A DNA stretch of 11,489 nucleotides, taken from the NCBI GenBank assembly GCA_035406565.1, contig DAONLG010000047.1, positions 1-11,489 on the forward strand. The letters are read 5' to 3'. The position numbers were made by a program, and so were the translations under genes. A model generated the notes under the pieces. The model saw nothing but the letters and a program-made list of their open reading frames with translations. It ran no database searches and was not told the origin of the DNA. Below, piece by piece: positions 6,266-11,489 of the stretch (position 1 is the first letter of the stretch; each line of letters begins with the position of its first letter). The stretch is from Soehngenia sp035406565. Lineage in GTDB: Bacteria; Bacillota; Clostridia; Tissierellales; Tissierellaceae.

Positions 6266-7540
6266 ATGGCTAAGATTGATGATAAGCAACTTAGATGTTC
6301 ATTTTGTGGTAAATCTCAAAATGAAGTCAAAAGACTTATAGCTGGCCCAAATGTTTATATATGTAATGAGTGTGTAGAATTATGCCAAGATATTATCGAA
6401 GAAGAATTTATAGATTATGAATACGACTACGATTTTGAGGATCTGCCAAAACCATCTAGCATAAAAATGAGTTTGGATGAATATGTGATCCAACAAGATA
6501 GAGCAAAAAAAGCTCTTGCAGTCGCTGTGTATAATCATTATAAGAGAATAAACAAAAAAACTAATAAAAAAGATGATATAGAAATTCAAAAAAGCAATAT
6601 TTTGATGATTGGGCCAACTGGTTCTGGTAAGACATTATTGGCTCAAACATTGGCAAAGATATTAAATGTGCCTTTTGCCATAGCAGATGCTACTGCTTTA
6701 ACAGAAGCAGGCTATGTTGGGGAAGATGTAGAGAATATAATTCTTAAACTCATTCAGGCAGCTGATTATGACATTGAAAGAGCAGAAAAAGGAATTGTCT
6801 ATATAGATGAAATTGACAAAATCTCAAGAAAATCTGAGAATCCATCAATAACTAGAGATGTGAGCGGAGAGGGTGTACAGCAAGCTCTACTAAAAATACT
6901 AGAAGGAACAGTTGCGAATGTACCTCCACAAGGAGGAAGAAAACATCCACATCAAGAATTCATTCAAGTTGACACATCAAACATTCTGTTTATTGTTGGA
7001 GGAGCATTTGATGGATTAGATAAGATCATACAATCTAGAGTAGGTAAAAAATCTCTTGGATTTGGTGCAGAGATAAATACAAAAGAACAAAACATAGCAA
7101 AATTGTTGAATAAAATACAACCTGAAGACTTGATAAAATACGGTCTTATTCCTGAGTTTGTAGGAAGATTGCCTGTGGTAGTTACTTTGGAAGAATTGGA
7201 TGAAGAAGCTCTAGTTAGAATTTTAACTGAACCTAAAAATGCCATTGTAAAACAATATAAAGAGCTTTTCAGCATTGATGGAGTTGAATTAGAGTTTGAG
7301 GATCAGGCATTAAAATCGATTGCCAAGAAAGCTATTGAGAGAAAGACAGGCGCTAGAGGGTTAAGAAGTATCATTGAAGAAAAAATGGTAGATATAATGT
7401 ATGAAATACCTGATAGAGAAGATATTGTTAAGTGCATTATAACTAAAGAAACTATTGAAAATGATCAAGCACCTACATTAGTGTTTTCAGAAAAAAAGAC
7501 TAAAAACAATAAGAAGAGCAACAAAGAATCTGCATCATAA
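6266..7540 (+). CDS. clpX: ATP-dependent Clp protease ATP-binding subunit ClpX
   Basis: ClpX is the AAA+ unfoldase that selects substrates and threads them into ClpP. The 424-aa protein has an N-terminal zinc-binding domain (C11, C14, C33, C36). The AAA+ module has Walker A GPTGSGKT (116-123), Walker B with D181-E182, pore loop GYVG (149-152) and the RKH loop in GGRKHPHQEF. The tripeptide LGF (264-266) is the ClpP-docking loop, consistent with the adjacent clpP. Two small peculiarities are an acidic, tyrosine-rich linker (DYEYDYDFED) after the zinc domain, and the sequence YVIQQ where most ClpX proteins read YVIGQ near the nucleotide-binding site. The C-terminal tail is lysine/asparagine rich. 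It starts 10 bases after clpP. Confidence 0.97.
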   Translation: MAKIDDKQLRCSFCGKSQNEVKRLIAGPNVYICNECVELCQDIIEEEFIDYEYDYDFEDLPKPSSIKMSLDEYVIQQDRAKKALAVAVYNHYKRINKKTNKKDDIEIQKSNILMIGPTGSGKTLLAQTLAKILNVPFAIADATALTEAGYVGEDVENIILKLIQAADYDIERAEKGIVYIDEIDKISRKSENPSITRDVSGEGVQQALLKILEGTVANVPPQGGRKHPHQEFIQVDTSNILFIVGGAFDGLDKIIQSRVGKKSLGFGAEINTKEQNIAKLLNKIQPEDLIKYGLIPEFVGRLPVVVTLEELDEEALVRILTEPKNAIVKQYKELFSIDGVELEFEDQALKSIAKKAIERKTGARGLRSIIEEKMVDIMYEIPDREDIVKCIITKETIENDQAPTLVFSEKKTKNNKKSNKESAS

Positions 7541-7567
7541 AGGCTCACTAATGTGGGCTTTTATTTT
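7539..7567 (+). terminator. Terminator or attenuator between clpX and lon
   Basis: Stem AAAGGCTCAC (7539-7548) / GTGGGCTTTT (7553-7562), ten pairs with two G-T wobbles and a TAAT loop, is followed by a T-rich run TTTTATTTT that overlaps its 3' arm. It overlaps the clpX stop codon, so ribosomes terminating there could interfere with folding. Either lon is expressed by readthrough or it has a promoter inside clpX; I see no clear promoter in the 47-base gap. Confidence 0.72.
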
Positions 7568-7574
7568 GCTAAAA

Positions 7575-7582
7575 AGAGGTGA
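7575..7582 (+). promoter_or_regulatory. Shine-Dalgarno deciding the TTG start of lon
   Basis: AGAGGTGA ends 5 bases before TTG 7588. The alternative GTG at 7579 is part of the Shine-Dalgarno itself, so it cannot be the start served by this site. Confidence 0.8.
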
Positions 7583-7587
7583 AAAAC

Positions 7588-9948
7588 TTGGATAAAATAT
7601 ATACAGTAGTAGAAAAAACACTTCCCTTGATACCTTTACGAGGAGTATCAATTTTTCCTTATATGGTGATACATTTTGATGTAGGTAGAGAAAAATCTAT
7701 ACAAGCTCTTGAACATGCGATGATGACTGATTCTATGATAGTACTTTCTACTCAAATAGATCCAAAAATAGATGATCCAACGGAGAATGATTTCTATGAT
7801 GTTGGAACTGTAGCGAATGTCAAGCAGATGCTAAAACTTCCAGGGGGAAGCATTAGAGTTTTAGTTGAGGGCCTAAATAGATGTAAAATAAAAGAATGCA
7901 TAAAAACTGAACCGTTTTTTGAGGTTATAATTGATGAGTATATTTACAATCCAGATAAACTAGAAAAAACTCCTGAAATAGAAGCTGCAATGAGATTAAT
8001 AATAAACGATTTAGAAGATTATTTAGCATTAAATCCCAAAATCTCTCAAGAGCTATTAACTACAGTTGAAGACATTGAGGATCCCGGAAGATTTGCAGAT
8101 GTTATAGCAAGCTACATTTTCTTAAAACAAGAAGATGATCAATCGATTCTAGAGGCTTTTGACATAGCTGAGAGATTAGAAGTTTTACACAAGATATTGC
8201 AGGCTGAAATAGAGCTTTTGAGAATTGAAGATAAAATAAACCAGAGAGTTAGAAAACAAATAAGTAAAGTTCAGAAAGAGTATTACCTGCGAGAGCAATT
8301 GAAAGCTATACAAAAAGAGCTAGGGGAAGAAGAAGATTATTCATCTGAAATTGAAGAGTATAAAGAAAAGATAAGAAAAGCGAAGATGAGTAAAGAAGCA
8401 GAAGAAAAAGCTCTTAAAGAAGTAGAGAGACTATCTAAGATGCCTAGTTATTCTGCGGAAGTAGGGGTTATTAGAACATATCTAGATTGGCTTATAGATC
8501 TGCCTTGGGCTAAAGAAACAAAAGAAAAGATAGATATAAAGAAGGCAAGAAATATATTAGATGAGGATCACTTTGGACTGGACGATGTAAAAGAGAGGAT
8601 ACTCGAATTTATTGCTGTTAAAAAATTAACAGGAACTTTAAAAGGTCCAATCCTCTGCTTAGTTGGACCTCCTGGAGTAGGGAAAACATCTATAGCAAAA
8701 TCAATTGCAAAAGCATTGAATAGAAATTTTGTGAGGATGTCCTTAGGAGGGGTTCGCGACGAGGCAGAAATCAGAGGACATAGAAGGACATATGTCGGAA
8801 GTATGCCTGGCAGGATAATATCGTCAATAAAGAAATCAGGAAGTAAGAACCCTGTATTTTTATTAGACGAAGTGGATAAATTAGCTAACGATTTCAGAGG
8901 AGATCCAGCCAGTGCACTTTTGGAAGTGTTAGATCCAGAGCAGAATTCAACATTTACTGATCATTATCTTGAAGTTGCATTTGATTTGTCAAAAGTGATG
9001 TTTATAACTACGGCAAATACTACTGCTACAATTCCTCAAGCACTGTTAGATAGGATGGAAGTAATTAGAATTGGCGGTTATACAGAAGAAGAAAAATTTG
9101 AAATAGCTCGTAGACATTTAATACCCAAACAATTAAAAGACCATGGGCTTACTCTTGAAAATCTTTCAATTTCAGATCAAGCTTTAAGAATGGTAATTAG
9201 CAACTATACAAGAGAGGCTGGGGTCAGAAATCTTGAAAGAAACATTGCAAATTTATGTAGAAAGGCAGCTAAAAAAATTGTTGAAATAAAGACTAAAAAA
9301 GTGTCAATTAACACAAAAAATCTTGATAAATATTTAGGGCCACCTAGATTTAGATTTGACACTGTTAAAGATGAAGATTTAGTTGGAGTGGTCAATGGCT
9401 TAGCATGGACGGAGGTTGGTGGTGATACACTAAGTGTTGAGGCAATAGTGATGAAAGGCAAAGGCAGTATCCAGCTTACAGGTCAACTTGGAGATGTGAT
9501 GAAAGAGTCTGCTATGGCTGGTATAAGCTATATTAGAGCAAATGCTGAAAGGTTTGGGATTGATCCTTATTTTTATAAAGACTACGATATACACATTCAT
9601 GTACCTGAAGGAGCAATACCAAAAGATGGACCTTCAGCTGGGGTGACAATGGCGACGGCAGTAATATCAGCACTTAAAAATGTAAAAGTGAAAAAAGATG
9701 TCGCCATGACAGGAGAAATTACATTAAGAGGGATAGTACTTCCAGTTGGTGGAATTAAAGAGAAAGTTCTTGCAGCTCATCGAATGGGAATTAAAACGAT
9801 TATATTACCAGAAGACAACAAAATAGATTTAAATGAGATATCTGACAAAGTCAAAAAAAACATAGAATTCGTATTCGTTAAAAAACTAGACGAGGTTTTA
9901 GAAAGAGCATTGCTCCTTTCTGATGGTGATAAAGATGAAAGTAATTAA
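7588..9948 (+). CDS. lon: ATP-dependent protease Lon (LonA type)
   Basis: Lon degrades misfolded and short-lived regulatory proteins as a cytoplasmic hexamer. The 786-aa product has the LonA layout. An N-terminal substrate-binding domain (LPLIPLRGVSIFPYM onward) is followed by a helical region around 227-245 (YYLREQLKAIQKELG). The AAA+ domain has Walker A GPPGVGKT (360-367) and Walker B LLDEVDK (D427-E428). The C-terminal protease domain has the Ser-Lys dyad S683 (PKDGPSAG) and K726 (second Lys of GGIKEK). Initiation at TTG 7588 is inferred from the Shine-Dalgarno. A rare start codon plus the hairpin upstream suggest lower expression than clpX. In Bacillus and several clostridia a lonB gene lies between clpX and lonA; it is absent here. 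The end of lon overlaps engB by 14 bases. Confidence 0.96.
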   Translation: MDKIYTVVEKTLPLIPLRGVSIFPYMVIHFDVGREKSIQALEHAMMTDSMIVLSTQIDPKIDDPTENDFYDVGTVANVKQMLKLPGGSIRVLVEGLNRCKIKECIKTEPFFEVIIDEYIYNPDKLEKTPEIEAAMRLIINDLEDYLALNPKISQELLTTVEDIEDPGRFADVIASYIFLKQEDDQSILEAFDIAERLEVLHKILQAEIELLRIEDKINQRVRKQISKVQKEYYLREQLKAIQKELGEEEDYSSEIEEYKEKIRKAKMSKEAEEKALKEVERLSKMPSYSAEVGVIRTYLDWLIDLPWAKETKEKIDIKKARNILDEDHFGLDDVKERILEFIAVKKLTGTLKGPILCLVGPPGVGKTSIAKSIAKALNRNFVRMSLGGVRDEAEIRGHRRTYVGSMPGRIISSIKKSGSKNPVFLLDEVDKLANDFRGDPASALLEVLDPEQNSTFTDHYLEVAFDLSKVMFITTANTTATIPQALLDRMEVIRIGGYTEEEKFEIARRHLIPKQLKDHGLTLENLSISDQALRMVISNYTREAGVRNLERNIANLCRKAAKKIVEIKTKKVSINTKNLDKYLGPPRFRFDTVKDEDLVGVVNGLAWTEVGGDTLSVEAIVMKGKGSIQLTGQLGDVMKESAMAGISYIRANAERFGIDPYFYKDYDIHIHVPEGAIPKDGPSAGVTMATAVISALKNVKVKKDVAMTGEITLRGIVLPVGGIKEKVLAAHRMGIKTIILPEDNKIDLNEISDKVKKNIEFVFVKKLDEVLERALLLSDGDKDESN

Positions 9949-10516
9949 ATCAGAACTTGAAAGAATTGCTGTAGATAGAGAACATTATCCTGATGACCAA
10001 CTACCTGAGATCGCATTTGTTGGCAGATCAAATGTAGGTAAATCTTCACTTATAAATGCTTTATTAAATAGGAAAAATTTAGCTAGAACTAGCAGCAAAC
10101 CAGGTAAGACCAGAACTATTAACTTTTATTTGATAAATGAGATGATAAGATTTGTTGACTTGCCTGGATATGGCTATGCTGAAGTATCATTTTCAGAAAG
10201 AAATAAATGGGCGGATATAATTAATGAGTACCTCTTTGAAAGACCGAATTTAAAAGCTATTATAATGATTGTAGATATTAGACATGAGCCAACTGAGAAA
10301 GACTTAATGATGTATGATTTTCTAAAAGCTTATGATTATACAAACATAGTTGTTGCAACAAAAGCAGACAAAATATCTAAAGGGAAATGGCAAAGTAATT
10401 TGAAGACAATAAGAAACAAGTTAAATCTAAAAGATGAAACTTTGCTTATTCCCATATCTTCTAGTGACAAAATAAATATTGATAAACTTTGGGAAGTAAT
10501 AGATGGGTTGATTTAA
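9935..10516 (+). CDS. engB: Ribosome biogenesis GTPase EngB (YsxC/YihA)
   Basis: EngB is a small TRAFAC-class GTPase needed for late assembly of the 50S ribosomal subunit. The 193-aa protein shows G1 GRSNVGKS (30-37), the switch I threonine in KPGKTRTINFY (T59/T61 region), G3 DLPGYG (75-80), G4 TKAD (142-145) and a G5-like SSS near the C-terminus. Length and N-terminus (MKVIKSELERIAV, then LPEIAFVGRSNVGKS) are typical. The start at 9935 is preferred to 9923 because GGTGAT (9925-9930) serves it and the family N-terminus begins there. Its first 14 bases overlap the end of lon, so translation is probably coupled. This lon-engB order is conserved across Firmicutes. It is the last gene of the operon. 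Confidence 0.96.
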   Translation: MKVIKSELERIAVDREHYPDDQLPEIAFVGRSNVGKSSLINALLNRKNLARTSSKPGKTRTINFYLINEMIRFVDLPGYGYAEVSFSERNKWADIINEYLFERPNLKAIIMIVDIRHEPTEKDLMMYDFLKAYDYTNIVVATKADKISKGKWQSNLKTIRNKLNLKDETLLIPISSSDKINIDKLWEVIDGLI

Positions 10517-10521
10517 CAGAA

Positions 10522-10548
10522 AAAGACCAGTATCTAGTACTGGTCTTT
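10522..10548. terminator. Bidirectional terminator shared by engB and the rubredoxin gene
   Basis: A perfect 11-bp stem AAAGACCAGTA (10522-10532) / TACTGGTCTTT (10538-10548) with a 5-base loop lies between the two convergent stop codons. On the minus strand it is followed by TTTTTCTGTT, a usable U tract. On the plus strand the tract is weaker (CTTTCATAATTATTC). Confidence 0.88.
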
Positions 10549-10553
10549 CATAA

Positions 10554-10712
10554 TTATTCTTTTTCAAACATATCCTTTGTAGCTCCACAAACAGGGCAAA
10601 CCCAGTCATCAGGAAGATCTTCAAAAGCTACACCAGGAGCAATCCCTCCATCTGGATCTCCTTCTGCAGGATCATAAACATAACCGCAAGGACCACATAC
10701 CCATCTTTCCAT
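10554..10712 (-). CDS. Rubredoxin
   Basis: This 52-residue protein, read on the minus strand, begins MERWVCGPCGYVYDPAEG. Rubredoxins are cytoplasmic one-electron carriers with a single iron held by four cysteines. In anaerobes they commonly feed oxygen- and superoxide-detoxifying enzymes. The two Cys pairs C6-x-x-C9 and C39-x-x-C42 are complete, and the aromatic core (W4, Y11, Y13, F30, W37, F49) and the segment LPDDWVCPVCG match the family closely. The Pro after C6-Gly (CGPCG) is a slight variant of the usual CxxCG knuckle. Shine-Dalgarno AGGAGAG (plus-strand 10718-10724) lies 5 bases before the ATG. It is a single-gene unit, convergent with engB and divergent from the ATPase gene. No rubrerythrin, desulfoferrodoxin or reductase is beside it. 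Confidence 0.97.
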   Translation of the reverse strand: MERWVCGPCGYVYDPAEGDPDGGIAPGVAFEDLPDDWVCPVCGATKDMFEKE

Positions 10713-10751
10713 AAAAACTCTCCTTTCATAATGAATTGGTTATTCAACTGT

Positions 10752-10760
10752 ATTATATCA
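10752..10760 (-). promoter_or_regulatory. Extended -10 promoter of the rubredoxin gene
   Basis: Read on the minus strand, TGATATAAT (TATAAT at 10757-10752, TG at 10760-10759) lies 39 bases before the start codon. No -35 at 17 bp is convincing. It uses the same extended -10 as the promoters at 222 and 4313. Confidence 0.75.
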
Positions 10761-10800
10761 CAGCTTGTGTAAAAATTATATTACAATTTGAATATATACA

Positions 10801-10825
10801 GATTATCTATGATAAATATGGGTAA
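10801..10825 (+). promoter_or_regulatory. Possible sigma-B-type promoter of the ATPase gene
   Basis: GGGTAA (10820-10825) fits the GGGWAW -10 used by sigma-B-family factors. GATTAT (10801-10806), 13 bp upstream, matches 4 of 6 positions of GTTTAA. The downstream gene resembles an anti-sigma factor of that system. The evidence is weak because the region is AT-rich and no experimental start is known. Confidence 0.3.
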
Positions 10826-10859
10826 AATACATATGAATAAAAGAATGGAAGTGGTTAAG

Positions 10860-11249
10860 ATGAACTATATTTATAAAAGTGCAGTCTGCAGTGATTTAGA
10901 GAATATAAGATCTTTTATAGATAGAACAATTAAGACTTTAAACTGTGTAATATCAAATAAAGATATACTCTTTGACATCAAGGTTATTTTAAATGAGTTG
11001 ATCGTCAACGGCGCATTACATGGGAATGAGTGTATGAAAGAAAAATGTGTAAATCTTACTATTATTTTGAACGATAATAAATTAACCATAGAAGTTGAAG
11101 ATGAAGGTAAAGGAATATCATATGATTTTGATGAATACAATCCATTTGAATTTAAGTCATGGGGTAGAGGATTAGTGCTTGTGAAAGGTTTATCAGATGA
11201 ATTTAGAGTTGAAAAAAACCGTGCTATATCTATAAAAAAGCTTTGCTAA
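10860..11249 (+). CDS. RsbW/SpoIIAB-like anti-sigma factor ATPase (HATPase)
   Basis: This small (129 aa) GHKL-type ATPase resembles the serine kinases RsbW and SpoIIAB, which bind a sigma factor and phosphorylate an anti-anti-sigma STAS protein. The N box is VILNELIVNGALHGN, with E46 as the likely catalytic base and N50 as the Mg ligand. The G1 box is D81-E-G-K-G85, and the G2 box is GRGLVLVKGLSDEF (102 onward). These are known roles in the family and not shown here. The start is uncertain: ATG 10860 gives the domain-sized protein, while in-frame ATGs at 10818, 10833 and 10845 are possible and none has a strong Shine-Dalgarno. No sigma factor, STAS partner or phosphatase is in the window, so target and signal are unknown. 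It is transcribed away from the rubredoxin gene. Confidence 0.8.
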   Translation: MNYIYKSAVCSDLENIRSFIDRTIKTLNCVISNKDILFDIKVILNELIVNGALHGNECMKEKCVNLTIILNDNKLTIEVEDEGKGISYDFDEYNPFEFKSWGRGLVLVKGLSDEFRVEKNRAISIKKLC

Positions 11250-11297
11250 ATTGCTATAATAATATCAATTTTTTAGCATATAAGTTACTTATTTTTT
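11244..11297 (+). terminator. Possible weak terminator region after the ATPase gene
   Basis: TGCTAA (11244-11249, including the stop codon) pairs with TTAGCA (11273-11278), and ATTG (11250-11253) pairs with CAAT (11266-11269), forming an interrupted hairpin. A short AT-only stem ATAAG/CTTAT (11280-11292) with a TTA loop follows, then TTTTT. Both stems are weak, so efficiency is doubtful. Confidence 0.4.
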
Positions 11298-11421
11298 ATC
11301 TTTTCTATGTACTGCGCATGAAACTCTTTCAAATTAAATTTATTTAATCTTTCGTTTTATTCTAATTTTATTCTAATTAATTTTTTCGTTAAACTTAAGA
11401 TATTAAATATACAACTAGCAT
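11250..11421. other. AT-rich intergenic stretch
   Basis: No supportable gene, tRNA or Shine-Dalgarno-led reading frame is visible on either strand. Besides the weak hairpins at its start, the stretch contains the tandem repeat at 11355-11376. Confidence 0.6.
11355..11376. repeat. Tandem repeat, 11 bp x 2
   Basis: TTTTATTCTAA occurs twice head to tail (11355-11365 and 11366-11376) with no mismatch. It lies in non-coding AT-rich DNA and is probably a slippage product. Confidence 0.85.
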
Positions 11422-11462
11422 TAATTAAAAAACCTAATTTAATCAAATTTAGGTTTAAATTA
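11422..11462. terminator. Palindrome, probable bidirectional or minus-strand terminator
   Basis: AAACCTAA (11430-11437) pairs with TTAGGTTT (11449-11456), and flanking TAATT (11422-11426) / AATTA (11458-11462) extends it. On the minus strand the 8-bp stem is followed by a U tract (TTTTAATTAA, with the T run beginning in the stem), which would suit a gene entering from beyond the right edge. On the plus strand it could back up the weak stop of the ATPase transcript. Confidence 0.55.
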
Positions 11463-11473
11463 TTATATATTTA

Positions 11474-11482
11474 TGGTAAACT
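11474..11482 (+). promoter_or_regulatory. Possible extended -10 at the window edge
   Basis: TGGTAAACT has the TG-n-TAnnnT pattern of the other promoters here (TG 11474-11475, TAAACT 11477-11482). No -35 is clear and no gene is visible before the window ends, so this is only suggestive. Confidence 0.3.
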
Positions 11483-11489
11483 ATTAAGG

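Noticed and set aside
10489..10677. Plus-strand 62-codon frame downstream of engB.
   Set aside because: It is antisense to the rubredoxin gene, whose four cysteines and full family match leave no doubt about the real strand.
11285..11356. Minus-strand open stretch of 23 codons ending in the peptide FHAQYIEKIKNK and a stop, resembling a protein C-terminus.
   Set aside because: It is bounded by an upstream in-frame stop, has no start codon or Shine-Dalgarno, and open stretches this short arise by chance. A gene remnant is possible but cannot be supported by sequence alone.

Overview
The window is AT-rich DNA of a low-GC Gram-positive anaerobe, most likely a member of the Clostridia or a related Firmicutes class. 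This rests on strong Shine-Dalgarno sequences of the AGGAGGTGA type, extended -10 promoters (TGnTATAAT) ahead of most transcription units, CCA-encoding tRNA genes, a rubredoxin, and the Firmicutes gene order tig-clp-lon-engB. I do not name a genus.

Region 1 (1-326) is a tRNA block: Lys(CTT), Leu(TAG) and Arg(TCG). A terminator follows Leu, and Arg has its own promoter and terminator. Region 2 (406-3983) is a compact three-gene operon: cca (tRNA 3'-end repair), glmM (amino-sugar precursor for cell wall) and a DegV/FakB-type fatty-acid-binding protein. Region 3 (3984-4366) is intergenic. It holds a long perfect-stem hairpin, a consensus promoter, a second near-identical tRNA-Leu(TAG) with its terminator, and the promoter of the next operon.

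Region 4 (4367-10516) is a protein quality-control operon: tig (ribosome-bound chaperone), clpP and clpX (the two parts of the ClpXP protease), lon (ATP-dependent protease) and engB (GTPase for large-subunit assembly). Genes are tightly spaced or overlapping, except for a terminator-like hairpin between clpX and a TTG-initiated lon. Together the products cover nascent-chain folding, ribosome assembly and removal of damaged proteins. Region 5 (10517-11489) has a 52-residue rubredoxin gene on the minus strand, convergent with engB and sharing a bidirectional terminator. A divergent gene encodes a small RsbW/SpoIIAB-like ATPase with no partner in the window. The last 240 bases are AT-rich and appear non-coding, with hairpins and a possible promoter at the very end.

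Most of this is ordinary core genome. I see no CRISPR array, insertion sequence, phage gene or clear novel system. The points most worth checking are the orphan anti-sigma-like ATPase with its possible sigma-B-type promoter, the 57-base hairpin at 4006-4062 that can fold two ways, the probable clpX/lon attenuator, and the paired tRNA-Leu genes flanking the cca operon.
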